A stretch of DNA of 64,000 nucleotides from Dysgonomonas sp. PH5-45 (GTDB lineage: Bacteria; Bacteroidota; Bacteroidia; Bacteroidales; Dysgonomonadaceae), in NCBI RefSeq assembly GCF_029893235.1, contig NZ_JARXWE010000011.1, forward strand, positions 1 to 64,000, read 5' to 3'. Below, one piece after another: positions 9,511 through 18,978 of this stretch. Position 1 is the stretch's first letter, and each line of letters begins with the position of its first letter. Made by a program: the position numbers and the translations under genes. Below the pieces are notes generated by a model. It was given only the letters and a program-made list of their open reading frames with translations. It was not told the DNA's origin and did no database searches.

Positions 9511-9640
9511 CTTCGTCTTTATTTTAACCGGAAAAAGTGCACCCTTATTCATCGGACGCACTTTTCAGGATTTTTGTTATTTTGCAGCAAAATCAGTATT
9601 GCTCCTTGTTATAAATATTTTATTGCATTTGTCTTTCTGA

Positions 9641-9705
9641 ACAAAATGAAGAATCTCTATATTTTTTTATTCAAGATCCTTCGTTACACTCAGGATGACA
9701 AAATA
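9641..9705. repeat. Dispersed intergenic repeat ('GTCATCCTGA' type)
   Basis: The segment contains ATCCTTCGTTACACTCAGG followed by ATGACAAA; its reverse complement starts TTTGTCATCCTGA. The same TTTGTCATCCTGA core recurs at about 30037-30049 in another intergenic space. Sequences of this type (GTCATCCTGAG...GAAGGATCT) occur in many copies between genes in Bacteroidetes and other bacteria, from memory. Only two copies are visible here. Confidence 0.45.
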
Positions 9706-9859
9706 GATATATCTTATTTCTTAGATAATTAGCTTTTATTTTTTTAAACGCACTACAAGCCATATTATCTGTTTTCTTATCTTACAAAGATAAATCCTTT
9801 ACTCTGATTTTCAATCAATATAAAAACAAAAAAGGACTTCAATTTCTTGAAACCCTTTG

Positions 9860-9943
9860 TACACACGATGAGATTCGAACTCACACATCCTTGCGGACAC
9901 CACCCCCTCAAAGTGGCGTGTCTACCAATTCCACCACGTGTGT
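9860..9943 (-). tRNA. tRNA-Leu (anticodon GAG)
   Basis: A full cloverleaf reads on the minus strand. The acceptor stem is ACACACG/CGTGTGT with discriminator A; the D-arm contains AATTGGTAGACA; the anticodon stem CCACT/GGTGG encloses loop TTGAGGG. A variable arm follows (TGTCCGCAAGGAT region, class II tRNA), then the T-arm GTGAG-TTCGAAT-CTCAT. The 3' CCA is not encoded. It decodes CUU/CUC and lies downstream of, and probably on the same transcript as, tRNA-Gly. Confidence 0.95.
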
Positions 9944-9990
9944 AAAAATCTATATAGAAAAAAAAATGTGACCTCTTGTCACACATTCAG

Positions 9991-10063
<73 letters not shown>

Positions 10064-10074
10064 AATTACGGGCA

Positions 10075-10106
10075 CAAATATATAGTGTTTTTTTTTATAT
10101 CCCAAA
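10075..10106 (-). promoter_or_regulatory. Promoter of the tRNA-Gly/tRNA-Leu unit
   Basis: On the minus strand TTTG (10106-10103) is followed after exactly 20 bases by TATATTTG (10082-10075), 11 bases before the tRNA-Gly 5' end. Both boxes and the spacing match the Bacteroidetes primary sigma consensus (-33 TTTG, -7 TAnnTTTG). Confidence 0.8.
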
Positions 10107-10514
10107 TCTGGGGGAAGAAAATGTAGAACAAATACACGAAAATCCTTCTGGCTCTCCTAAAGCCATTATCTCTATGGATTAGGTTATATTCGCAAATAAT
10201 ATTATCTTCGCATCAAGATTACAAACAAAATAACTACTCCGATGAGAATATCTAAGTAAAAAAACGATGGTTACGTACCATCATTGTTTGCTGTTTGGGC
10301 AAGCACATTTTGGACGATAATTTCTTTTTTTAACTCTTCGCTTGCATTTCTTTTCTCAAAAGATATTGCATCGAAAAACTTAGATACAATCATGTAATCA
10401 AAAAAAATCAAGACTTCATTCCCTGTTTAATATAGGCATACACAACTTTTTTGTGTGCCTGCTACAAAACGTATTCTAATTTTTTTACAAATCTTATTTT
10501 TAAAAATAAATATT
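10107..10514. other. Non-coding region upstream of the ABC-F gene with two hairpins
   Basis: No gene is apparent. At 10265-10281 GATGGT-TACGT-ACCATC forms a short hairpin. At 10434-10460 AGGCATACACAA and TTGTGTGCCT can pair with a two-base bulge; this hairpin lies 54 bases before the ABC-F start codon and is followed by an AT-rich stretch with a T-run. ABC-F resistance genes in other bacteria are often controlled by leader attenuation, so the second hairpin may be regulatory, but no leader peptide was identified. Confidence 0.4.
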
Positions 10515-12107
10515 ATGAGTATCATAGTAAATGCTCTTTCGTATATACATCCCAACAAAGAAACTCTATTTTCAAACATCAACTTATCGATTGCCAAAGG
10601 ACAAAAAGCATCCCTGATCGGAAACAACGGGACGGGCAAATCTACCCTTCTGAAAATACTGGCAGGAGAACTGGAACAATCGGCGGGAAGTATTCTTCTT
10701 CCGGAGAAACCCTATTACGTGCCTCAACATCTGGGGCAATACGACAACCATACTCTGGCACAAGCTCTTGGTGTTGCCGATAAAGTAAATGCTTTGCACG
10801 CTATACTGGAAGGTGATGCTTCGGCCGAAAACTTTAAACTACTGGACGACGATTGGGATATAGAAGAACGCATAAACACAGCCTTGGCATTCTGGAAGAT
10901 ACAGCACCTACCCCTTTCGCAAACAATGGCTCAACTAAGCGGAGGAGAAAAAACAAAAGTATTCCTTGCAGGAATACTGATACATTTGCCCCAGATAATC
11001 CTGTTGGACGAGCCAACCAACCATTTAGACCACGAAAGCCGGACATTATTGTACCATTTCATCGGGAAAAGTAAAAGTACAATCCTCACCGTAAGTCACG
11101 ACCGGACATTGCTCAATCTGTTGGATATGACAATGGAACTTACCTCCAATTCGGTTGAAGTATATGGCGGAAACTACGATTTTTATAAAGAACAAAAAGA
11201 TGGCAAATTGCTGGCTCTGCAAAACCAGTTGAACGAGAAAGAGAAAACCATAAGGCAAGCCCGCCAAAATATGCGGGAGATAGCCCAGCAACGGCAAAAA
11301 CAAGAAGTACGGGGCAAAAAACAACAAGCCTCCGCAGGAATGGCACGTATCGTGGCTGGAGCCTTGGGAAGCAAAGCCGAAAACAGTTCTGCCAAGCTAA
11401 AGGACGTACACACCGATAAAATCAATGCCATTGCAGAAGATATGACGCAAATACGCCAGCAGATACAGACGCAAAAAACATTGAAAATAGATTTAAGGAA
11501 ATCGGAGCTTCACAAAGGGAAAATACTAATCGAGGCAAAAAACATAAACTTTGCTTATAATGAAAACCTTTTGTGGCAAAGTCCGCTAAACTTTCAGATA
11601 CAATCGGGCAGCAGGGTTCGGATTATAGGCAATAACGGTACAGGAAAAACAACCCTCGTTAAAATACTTACATCGACTTTGCATCCAACCGAAGGCCATA
11701 TATTCATCGCGGACTTCCGCCATCTGTATATAGACCAAGAATATTCCATCATAGATAACCGGCTTTCAGTTTTTGAACAAGTGCAGCAGTTTAACGACCG
11801 CCATCTGCCCGAACATGACCTGAAAATGCTGTTGCATTATCACCAATTCACCCAAGATGTTTGGGATCAGCAATGCGCGTCTTTGAGCGGAGGCGAAAAA
11901 ATGAAACTGATACTTTGCTGCATCGCCGTCAGCAACAACTCGCTCGATATGCTCATACTGGACGAGCCGACCAACAATCTGGATCTGTTCAGTCAGGATA
12001 TACTGACCGAGGCTATCAGCAACTTTGAAGGAACTCTTGTAGTTATATCGCACGACCGATATTTTGCAGAAGCCCTCAATATGGAGCAAGAAATTACTCT
12101 CTCCTAA
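10515..12107 (+). CDS. ABC-F family ATPase (two fused ATP-binding domains)
   Basis: A soluble protein of 530 residues with two ABC nucleotide-binding domains and no membrane segment. Domain 1 has Walker A 'GNNGTGKST', signature 'LSGGEKTK' and Walker B 'LLDEPTNHLDH'. Domain 2 has 'GNNGTGKTT', 'LSGGEKMK' and 'LILDEPTNNLD'. Between them lies a charged Gln/Lys/Arg-rich linker (about residues 230-330), which in ABC-F proteins reaches into the ribosomal E site. The family includes translation factors (EttA, Uup) and antibiotic-resistance proteins that displace macrolides, lincosamides or phenicols; the short length and compact linker suggest the latter, but this is inference. The start at 10515 (MSIIVNALSY) is preferred because an upstream alternative adds 20 hydrophobic residues foreign to the family. 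The export operon begins 160 bases downstream. Confidence 0.88.
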   Translation: MSIIVNALSYIHPNKETLFSNINLSIAKGQKASLIGNNGTGKSTLLKILAGELEQSAGSILLPEKPYYVPQHLGQYDNHTLAQALGVADKVNALHAILEGDASAENFKLLDDDWDIEERINTALAFWKIQHLPLSQTMAQLSGGEKTKVFLAGILIHLPQIILLDEPTNHLDHESRTLLYHFIGKSKSTILTVSHDRTLLNLLDMTMELTSNSVEVYGGNYDFYKEQKDGKLLALQNQLNEKEKTIRQARQNMREIAQQRQKQEVRGKKQQASAGMARIVAGALGSKAENSSAKLKDVHTDKINAIAEDMTQIRQQIQTQKTLKIDLRKSELHKGKILIEAKNINFAYNENLLWQSPLNFQIQSGSRVRIIGNNGTGKTTLVKILTSTLHPTEGHIFIADFRHLYIDQEYSIIDNRLSVFEQVQQFNDRHLPEHDLKMLLHYHQFTQDVWDQQCASLSGGEKMKLILCCIAVSNNSLDMLILDEPTNNLDLFSQDILTEAISNFEGTLVVISHDRYFAEALNMEQEITLS

Positions 12108-12266
12108 TATAAAGGTGCATTAAGATTAAAAATTCTGTTAAACTATTCTGTTTTAAATATTGTTATAGTCATAATAAGTAGTTGCACGATTAAAATAAAG
12201 TTTTTATTTTTGCATGGTTGCATAAACAACTATATGTTTAATCATTTATTTATTGCCTTAGAATTT

Positions 12267-13619
12267 ATGAGCAAGAAATATTTATATCTGAGTGTTTTCT
12301 TTATTTTGTTTTTGTCATTTTCGGGCCATTCGCAAGAGCTACTAAGTTTGGACGATTGCCGCAAGCTGGCAATAGAAAACAATAAAAACCTGAAAATAGC
12401 AACCGAGCAAGAAAGGGTGGCATATTATCAGAAAAAAGAAGCGTTTTCTAAATATCTGCCCGAATTCTCAGCTATGGGTGCTTATCTTAAACTTCAGCAT
12501 ACCATCAACCTATTGCCCGATGTGATTACCATTCCATCGATAGGCAGCCTACCCTCAATGACAATTCCTACCAATGGCATTGGCGAAGTAGATATCCGAA
12601 ATATATACATAGGCAGTCTATCGCTTACACAACCCATCTTTATGGGAGGGCGCATTGTGGCTTACAACGATGTTATGAAGAATGCCGAGTTGCTTGCAAA
12701 AACACAAAAAAACGCCCAACTACGCGATGTGATAGCCGAAACCGATGCCGCATACTGGCAAGTGGTGTCTTTGGCAAGCAAACTGAAATTGGCACAGTCG
12801 TATGTCGATTTATTGAAAAAAATGGATTCCGATATAAGCATCATGGAGCAGGAAGGAGTTGCCACCAAAGCCGATGTTTTGTCGGTACGGGTAAAACTCA
12901 ATGAAGGAGAAGTTGCCTTGGTTAAGGTAGAAAACGGGCTTAGCCTTTCGCGTATGTTTTTGAATCAGCTTTGTGGGTTGGATATCAGTAGGCAAAACAC
13001 GTTGGTCGACGAACAATCGGAATCTCTCAATATAAACGAAGATATTGCTATAATTCCCAACGTAGATGAAGCCTTGAGTAATCGTCCGGAAGTGAAAAGC
13101 CTCGAATATGCAACCAAGATATATAAAGGCAAAGAACGTATCGCCCGTGCGGAATTTCTCCCACAAATAGGTTTCAGAGCAGGATATATGTGGACAAATC
13201 CAAATAGCAGGCATGGTTTTGAAAAGAAATTCAATGGAGGGTGGAATCTTGGTTTGGTAGTAACCATTCCTTTTAGTTTTGGCAACACATCCAAACTTAA
13301 TGCGGCCAAAGCCCAAACCATAATTTCTGGCTTGCAACTTGCCGATTCAAAGGAAAAAATAACACTCGAAGTAAACCAGAATGCATACAAGCTTACCGAA
13401 GCCCAACGCAAGTTTACCATGAGTGAAAAAAACCTCGAAAAAGCCGATGAAAACCTCCGGTATGCAAACGTGGGTTTCGAAGAGGGTGTGATACCCACAT
13501 CCGATGTTTTGGCAGCACATACGGCATGGCTATCGGCGCATTCCGAAAAGATAGATGCACAGATAGATGTGAAACTATCGGCTATCTATCTGAAAAAATC
13601 GCTGGGTCGCGACTTTTAA
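12267..13619 (+). CDS. TolC-family outer-membrane efflux protein
   Basis: The outer-membrane channel of a tripartite exporter. Starting at the ATG at 12267 the protein has a signal peptide (residues 1-22, ending 'FSGHSQ') and 450 residues. It has the two-fold repeat of long amphipathic helices typical of TolC, rich in Ala/Glu/Lys heptads (for example 'LTEAQRKFTMSEKNLEKADENLRYA'), and 'LSLTQPIFMGGRI' for the first beta-strand hairpin. The upstream in-frame ATG at 12210 would spoil the signal peptide. First of four tightly spaced genes (TolC, HlyD, two permeases), so the substrate would be pumped directly out of the cell. Confidence 0.92.
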   Translation: MSKKYLYLSVFFILFLSFSGHSQELLSLDDCRKLAIENNKNLKIATEQERVAYYQKKEAFSKYLPEFSAMGAYLKLQHTINLLPDVITIPSIGSLPSMTIPTNGIGEVDIRNIYIGSLSLTQPIFMGGRIVAYNDVMKNAELLAKTQKNAQLRDVIAETDAAYWQVVSLASKLKLAQSYVDLLKKMDSDISIMEQEGVATKADVLSVRVKLNEGEVALVKVENGLSLSRMFLNQLCGLDISRQNTLVDEQSESLNINEDIAIIPNVDEALSNRPEVKSLEYATKIYKGKERIARAEFLPQIGFRAGYMWTNPNSRHGFEKKFNGGWNLGLVVTIPFSFGNTSKLNAAKAQTIISGLQLADSKEKITLEVNQNAYKLTEAQRKFTMSEKNLEKADENLRYANVGFEEGVIPTSDVLAAHTAWLSAHSEKIDAQIDVKLSAIYLKKSLGRDF

Positions 13620-13660
13620 GAGAAATTAAAAGATAAACAAATTTATATATACACACTGTT

Positions 13661-14653
13661 ATGAGTGCAGAAGCAAACAAAACAAAATCGAAGCTAATAC
13701 CTATCTTAGGTTTTGCAGCCATAATTGTAGGGGTAGGCCTCTATGGTTTCTTTTTTTTGAATAGGGAAGATAAAACTATTCAGGGCGAAGCCGAAATAAC
13801 CGAAGTACGCATATCGAGCAAAGTACCGGGGCGCATTGCCCATTTTTTTGTAAAGGAAGGCGATATTGTGAAAAAAGGCGATACTTTAGCTATTCTAAGC
13901 GCCCCCGATGTTGAGGCAAAATACCGTCAGGCCACCGCAGCCGAAGAAGGGGCAGCCGCGCAAAACGAAAAAGCAATTACAGGTACACGCAAGGAAGAAG
14001 TGCGGGCTGCTTACGAAATGTGGCAAAAAGCCCAAGTTGGCACAGACATAGCAAAAAAATCGTACAACCGTGTGCAAAACCTGTACGACAAAGGCGTCAC
14101 AACCGCCCAGAAGAGAGACGAAGCCGAAGCCAACTACAACGCATCGGTGGCAACCGAGAGGGCAGCCAAATCGCAATACGATATGGCTGTAAACGGAGCA
14201 CAGCGCGAAGACAAGATGGCAGCATCGGCCATGCTAAGCAGGGCAAAAGGAGCGGTTGCCGAAGTAGGTTCGTACATTGCCGAAACTTATCTTATATCGC
14301 CGCTCAACGGGGAGGTATCGGAAATATTCCCCAATCAGGGCGAACTGGTAGGGGCAGGCGCACCTGTTATGAATGTTATGGATATGAACGACAAATGGGG
14401 AGCCTTTAATGTGCGCGAAGACCGCTTGCAGAACATAAAGATGGGCACAAAGCTCAACGCCTATGTCCCTGCACTTGGCCGTGATGTACAGATGGAAGTA
14501 TATTATATAAAGGATTTAGGGTCGTACGCAGCTTGGAAAGCTACGAAAACAACCGGTGGATACGACCGTAAAACGTTCGAAGTAAGGGCTCGCTTTGCCG
14601 AAAACCTACCCGATGTACGCCCCGGAATGTCGCTGATTATTAAAGAAAAATAG
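13661..14653 (+). CDS. HlyD-family membrane fusion protein
   Basis: The periplasmic adaptor that links the inner-membrane permeases to the TolC channel. It has 330 residues: a single N-terminal membrane anchor (about residues 13-34), a biotinyl-lipoyl-like half motif 'ISSKVPGRIAHFFVKEGDIVKKGDTLA', an alpha-helical hairpin (about 85-190, with 'YNRVQNLYDKGVTTAQKRDEAEANY'), then the second lipoyl half and a beta-barrel with 'LISPLNGEVSEIFPNQGELV'. It resembles the EmrA/YbhG group. It lies 41 bases after the TolC gene and 12 before the first permease gene. Confidence 0.93.
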   Translation: MSAEANKTKSKLIPILGFAAIIVGVGLYGFFFLNREDKTIQGEAEITEVRISSKVPGRIAHFFVKEGDIVKKGDTLAILSAPDVEAKYRQATAAEEGAAAQNEKAITGTRKEEVRAAYEMWQKAQVGTDIAKKSYNRVQNLYDKGVTTAQKRDEAEANYNASVATERAAKSQYDMAVNGAQREDKMAASAMLSRAKGAVAEVGSYIAETYLISPLNGEVSEIFPNQGELVGAGAPVMNVMDMNDKWGAFNVREDRLQNIKMGTKLNAYVPALGRDVQMEVYYIKDLGSYAAWKATKTTGGYDRKTFEVRARFAENLPDVRPGMSLIIKEK

Positions 14654-14665
14654 CTGATCGCTGAA

Positions 14666-15835
14666 ATGAATACCAAAACCGGGATATGGGCAATTGCCAA
14701 ACGGGAATTCCGTCGTATGGCTTCCTCTAAGATTTGCATCTGGGGGATAGTTTTTGCGCCTATATTTTCGTTGTGCCTACTCATTTATATGATGAACGCA
14801 GGCTTACCCACAAAAATACCTATCGCGGTGGTCGATCTGGACAATTCGTCCACATCACGGGCTTTGGCCAGGCAGTTGGATGCTTTTGCAAAAACGGATA
14901 TCGCCTTCAAAAGCCTCTCTTTTCGTGAAGCCCGCGAACAAATGGAACGTTGGGAAGTATATGCCGTTCTGACTATACCCCGCGATTTCTCGAAAGATGC
15001 CACTTCGGGCGCACAACCCAAACTGGTGTTTTATACCAACAATGCCTTTCTTATTTCGGGTAGCCTCTTGTTTCAAGACCTGAAAACGGCCTGTGTATTG
15101 GCCTCAGCTTCGGTAGGGCTCAAAACGGCGGAAGCAAAAGGGATAACCGAAAGCCAGATTATGCCCGTTCTACAGCCAATAACGGTGGAATCGCACGCTC
15201 TGTCGAATCCTTGGTTAAACTATTCGTTGTACCTCAATAACATGGTTCTTCCGGGAATATTACAACTGATAGTGCTGATGTTTACCGTTTCGGCACTGGG
15301 TTGCGAAGTAAAAGCCGGCGAAGGTAGCAAGCTGATGAATATGGGGGGAAATTCCATATGGAAAGTCATGTGTGGAAAATTGTTGCCTTATACTGCCGTC
15401 TACATGCTCATTGCGCTGTTGTTCATGTCGATTCTGTATTTTTACAATCATTTCCCGCTGAACAATGGTTTCGTGCCAATGCTGGCAGGCTATTTCGCAC
15501 TGATTATAGCAACACAAGCCCTGGGCGTGATATTACTGGGAATTTTTCCTAACTATCGGCTTGCTTTGAGTACGGCAAGCTTGATTGGGATACTCACGTT
15601 TTCGTTAACAGGGTTTTCGTTCCCCATTCAAGCCATGGATTCGTGCCTGTATGCCATAAGCCATTTGTTGCCGCTACGTCATTTTTTCAGGATATACGTA
15701 GACCAAGCCTTAAACGGATTGACCATAGGATACTCGGCATATAGTTATGCTATTTTGCTGTGCTTTGTATTGCTGTCTTTCCTGTTTTACGGAAGAATAA
15801 AAGATTTTTTATCTGAAAACAAATATGAAGAATGA
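14666..15835 (+). CDS. ABC-2 type permease, first of pair
   Basis: A 389-residue inner-membrane protein. One membrane helix near the N-terminus (about 23-45) is followed by a large periplasmic domain ('PIAVVDLDNSSTSRALARQLDAF' begins it) and five or six C-terminal helices. The architecture is that of ABC-2 transporter permeases such as YhhJ/YbhS. It overlaps the next permease by ATGA, so the two are translated together and probably form a heterodimer. No ATP-binding subunit is encoded in the operon. Confidence 0.9.
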   Translation: MNTKTGIWAIAKREFRRMASSKICIWGIVFAPIFSLCLLIYMMNAGLPTKIPIAVVDLDNSSTSRALARQLDAFAKTDIAFKSLSFREAREQMERWEVYAVLTIPRDFSKDATSGAQPKLVFYTNNAFLISGSLLFQDLKTACVLASASVGLKTAEAKGITESQIMPVLQPITVESHALSNPWLNYSLYLNNMVLPGILQLIVLMFTVSALGCEVKAGEGSKLMNMGGNSIWKVMCGKLLPYTAVYMLIALLFMSILYFYNHFPLNNGFVPMLAGYFALIIATQALGVILLGIFPNYRLALSTASLIGILTFSLTGFSFPIQAMDSCLYAISHLLPLRHFFRIYVDQALNGLTIGYSAYSYAILLCFVLLSFLFYGRIKDFLSENKYEE

Positions 15836-17034
15836 AAAAATTCTTTGTCGACATATACTATGTTTGGTGGAACGAACTGAAAGTAGTTTTTAAAGACCCT
15901 GCCGTCATTCTGCTATTTTTTATAGTTCCTTTGGCTTACCCGTTGATTTATGCTTATATCTATAACAACGAGGTGGCTCAGCATGTACCTATTGTTGCTG
16001 TCGACGATTCGAGGTCGGCAAAAGGGCGCGAATTTATCCGCATGGTCGATGCTTCGCCCGATGTAAATGTTGTGGCACGCGCAGCAAATATGGAAGAAGC
16101 CCGTGAAATGTTGAGGCGCGAAGAAGTTTATTCCATCCTGTATTTACCAAACGATTTCAGTAAACGTATAGGTCGCACGGAGCAGGTTCCTGTTTTTGTG
16201 TATGCTGACATGAGCAGTATGCTTTTCTATAAAGCATCTGTGTTGTCGGTAACGGAAGCCTCGCTCAAGATGGGCGCGGATATCCGCGTCAGCGAAATGG
16301 AGCATGGCACTCAGGCGCAAGACGAAGCCTCGATGCAAGCCGTCAAATACGAGTGGATTCCGTTCTATAATACACCAAACGGTTTTGCCAGCTTTTTTGT
16401 TCCGGCCGTACTTATCCTTATTATACAGCAAACCCTTGTGCTTGGTATAAGCACTTTGGTGGGTACGCACAACGACCGCAAAACCTTTACCGTAGCATCG
16501 CTTGTGGCCTACGGGAAAAACGTCAATGCCGTTGGGCTGACCATCGGTAAGGCGTTTTGCTATTCGTCGCTCTATCTGATTGTTTCGGTTTGGATACTAC
16601 GGGTTATACCCTACATATTCAATCTGCCCCAGATAGGTGACCCGGTCACGATAATGGCATTCGTTTTCCCATATCTGCTTGCTGCAACATTTTTTTCTAT
16701 GACCATATCGTACTTCGCCTCCCAACGCGAATTTTCTATGTTATTGTTTACCTTCACCAGCGTTCTGCTGATCTTCCTGACGGGTATTTCCTGGCCTTGG
16801 ACGGCAATGCCGGGCGCGTTGAAAGCAATAGCATATATTTTCCCCTCAACACCGGGGGTACACGCCTTTGTAAAGATAAACACAATGGGAGCCACACTCT
16901 ATGATGTGGGGTTTGAAATCACCGTTTTGTGGATACAAACACTTTTCTATTGTGTTTTAGCCTCGTTGATGTACCGCTGGTGGATAAGAAATTATGATCC
17001 CCGCTTCAAGGGGCAGTTGGTTCCGGGCAAATAA
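15832..17034 (+). CDS. ABC-2 type permease, second of pair
   Basis: A 400-residue paralogue of the preceding permease with the same plan: N-terminal helix (about 23-43), periplasmic domain starting 'VPIVAVDDSRSAKGREF', and a C-terminal bundle containing 'LIFLTGISWPWTAMPGALKAIAYIFPSTPG', the conserved ABC-2 loop with Pro and aromatic residues. Its start overlaps the stop of the previous gene. Likely partner in a drug or lipid exporter with the TolC and HlyD proteins. It ends 15 bases before the convergent glycosyltransferase gene. Confidence 0.9.
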   Translation: MKKFFVDIYYVWWNELKVVFKDPAVILLFFIVPLAYPLIYAYIYNNEVAQHVPIVAVDDSRSAKGREFIRMVDASPDVNVVARAANMEEAREMLRREEVYSILYLPNDFSKRIGRTEQVPVFVYADMSSMLFYKASVLSVTEASLKMGADIRVSEMEHGTQAQDEASMQAVKYEWIPFYNTPNGFASFFVPAVLILIIQQTLVLGISTLVGTHNDRKTFTVASLVAYGKNVNAVGLTIGKAFCYSSLYLIVSVWILRVIPYIFNLPQIGDPVTIMAFVFPYLLAATFFSMTISYFASQREFSMLLFTFTSVLLIFLTGISWPWTAMPGALKAIAYIFPSTPGVHAFVKINTMGATLYDVGFEITVLWIQTLFYCVLASLMYRWWIRNYDPRFKGQLVPGK

Positions 17035-17087
17035 AAAAAAGCAGGGTTTCATTTAGTTTTGAAATACAGCATTCTGATTAACCCTGC
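17035..17087 (-). terminator. Terminator at the end of the glycan operon, overlapping the last gene
   Basis: GCAGGGTT (17041-17048) pairs with AACCCTGC (17080-17087) across a 31-base loop. On the minus strand the stem is followed directly by eight T residues (17040-17033). One arm lies inside the last codons of the glycosyltransferase, so terminator and coding end overlap. Confidence 0.6.
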
Positions 17088-18038
17088 ACAGCTTTTCGCT
17101 GATAACGAAACGGGAAGCCTTAGCATTGACATGCGTTCTTTTCGTTCATTGCAGGCAAATATCCATCTGAAGCAAAGGGTAGCACGGAAAGTACTGCTGT
17201 TGTACACCTTATATTTTTTATTTGCTTCGGCCAATTTGACGAGCCACGCCCTCAAAGCTTTCAGATACTCCTTATTCCCCATTCCATCGGGATTTTCTTT
17301 AGAACTGATTACCGAATGTATAACCAGCTCAGCATCCGAAGGGTATATCTGCAACCCGGCAAACTCACGCTTATATATCCGGTTTACACAACTATTCATC
17401 AATTCTTTCTTTGCTTGGCTTATATTTGTGTAGTGCCACCGATAAAGTGTAAGGCAGGATGGGAGGTTGGCCAACTTATATATTTCAGATAAACGTGAAA
17501 ACAGGTCATAATCTTCAGCCAGCGGAAAGTCGGCAGCATACGGATGTTGCCTCAACACATCCCCCCTGACCATGATGCTCGACTGTATAAAGGTATTTGT
17601 AAAAAGCAGCGTACAGCGTATATCTTCACACCTATCGCTCAAATTCATTTTTCGCAAATACCTTCCATCCGAATCTATCATTCGCCCCCATGTGCCACAG
17701 AGAGCATAATCAATATTTTTATCCAAAAAATTGACCTGTCGGGCTAACCGCTCAGGTAAGGAAACATCATCACTATCAAGAAAAGCCAGATATTCGCCTG
17801 TAGCCTCATCAATAAGCCTGTTCCGGGTATATATCAATCCCCGGTTCTTATCGTTGCATAGGCATCGTATACGGGGGTCGGTATACTTCCGGGCAACATC
17901 GCCGCTACCATCGGTCGACCCATCGTTTATAATGACAAGTTCCCAGTCTGTAAAGGTCTGAGCGATAATGCTGTCGATAGCCTCGCCAAGATATTCCCCG
18001 GCATTATAAACAGGCATCAGAACAGAAACTTTAGGCAT
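17049..18038 (-). CDS. Family 2 glycosyltransferase
   Basis: A GT-A fold glycosyltransferase of 329 residues. The N-terminal 'VSVLMPVYNAGEYLGEAIDSI' and 'LVIINDGSTDGS' form the nucleotide-sugar binding half. Asp88-Ser-Asp-Asp91 in 'LAFLDSDDVSLPERL' is the metal-binding DXD equivalent. It would transfer a sugar from a nucleotide donor to a growing lipid-linked or surface glycan at the inner face of the cytoplasmic membrane. Its start overlaps the end of the next upstream gene by eight bases. Donor and acceptor cannot be told from the sequence. Confidence 0.93.
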   Translation of the reverse strand: MPKVSVLMPVYNAGEYLGEAIDSIIAQTFTDWELVIINDGSTDGSGDVARKYTDPRIRCLCNDKNRGLIYTRNRLIDEATGEYLAFLDSDDVSLPERLARQVNFLDKNIDYALCGTWGRMIDSDGRYLRKMNLSDRCEDIRCTLLFTNTFIQSSIMVRGDVLRQHPYAADFPLAEDYDLFSRLSEIYKLANLPSCLTLYRWHYTNISQAKKELMNSCVNRIYKREFAGLQIYPSDAELVIHSVISSKENPDGMGNKEYLKALRAWLVKLAEANKKYKVYNSSTFRATLCFRWIFACNERKERMSMLRLPVSLSAKSCAGLIRMLYFKTK

Positions 18039-18978
18039 CTCGGTAGTTTATTTTTTTTAGTATTGAAACAATCTTGTTGTTCAGCCCCTCAGGCGTGATA
18101 CTTTTTATAATCATTTTCAGGTAAAATCTATCGCCGGTCATCCTATAACATTTCCACCACGAAGGAATTGTTTTTATCCGATATCCGTACGCTTCGTAAT
18201 AATACCGTAAGGCAGTCATTGTAATAAAACGGGCTTGGGCTTTATTCCAATTCTCGTCAGTAAAGCGATTTCTGTGCTTTTCGAGGTACGCTCGGAAAAA
18301 TGCTACCATAGTTTCTGTTTTTTCAAAATCCTGTAAGGTTACGCGGGCATGTGGTTGCTCATTAAAAAGATATAAGGGACGTTCGTCGGCATATACCTTA
18401 TAGTTTGCCTCCAAAAGCTCCAAAACAAGAAAATAATCTTCGTTCTGCGGAACATTCTTAAATCCGCCAACACTGATAATAGCCTCCTTTTTTATACAAA
18501 GCATAGGCGTATAGCTGTTTCCATTGATAGCAAAATGCTGAAAGTCGCCTATCACCGGAATACTGTCGGCTTTGGTTTTCCCTCTGTTTCGCATTATCTG
18601 GTATCCTACGGCATGCCCGTCGTAACCGGGGTTTTGCTCAAGAAAAGATACTTGATAAGAAACTTTCCGGGGCAGGAAAATATCATCATCATCAAGAAAC
18701 AATATATATTTGCCCGAAGCCGCATTTATTCCATTATTACGGGTTTGACTCACCCTGCTATTTTTTTCGTTGGCAAGATAAACGATTCGTTTTTCATCAA
18801 TTAAATCGGACAACACTTTCCGGGTTTCGATCTGAAAGTCGGAACCTTGCCCGTTATCGTCAACAACAATTATTTCAAGATTACCGTAGTCTTGTGCCAA
18901 GCAACTTTCTACCGAAGCCCTGACCGTATCCGGGCGGTGATAAGTAGCTATAATAACCGATGCTTTTGCCCGATTCAT
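18031..18978 (-). CDS. Family 2 glycosyltransferase
   Basis: A 315-residue GT-A protein. 'ASVIIATYHRPDTVRASVES' and 'EIIVVDDNGQGSD' open the domain, 'RNNGINAASGKYILFLDDDD' carries four aspartates at 96-99 for metal and donor binding, and 'NEDYFLVLELLEA' is the typical acceptor-side ED motif. A Lys/Arg-rich C-terminus may touch the membrane. It overlaps both neighbours by a few bases, showing one transcript with translational coupling. Confidence 0.93.
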   Translation of the reverse strand: MNRAKASVIIATYHRPDTVRASVESCLAQDYGNLEIIVVDDNGQGSDFQIETRKVLSDLIDEKRIVYLANEKNSRVSQTRNNGINAASGKYILFLDDDDIFLPRKVSYQVSFLEQNPGYDGHAVGYQIMRNRGKTKADSIPVIGDFQHFAINGNSYTPMLCIKKEAIISVGGFKNVPQNEDYFLVLELLEANYKVYADERPLYLFNEQPHARVTLQDFEKTETMVAFFRAYLEKHRNRFTDENWNKAQARFITMTALRYYYEAYGYRIKTIPSWWKCYRMTGDRFYLKMIIKSITPEGLNNKIVSILKKINYRDA

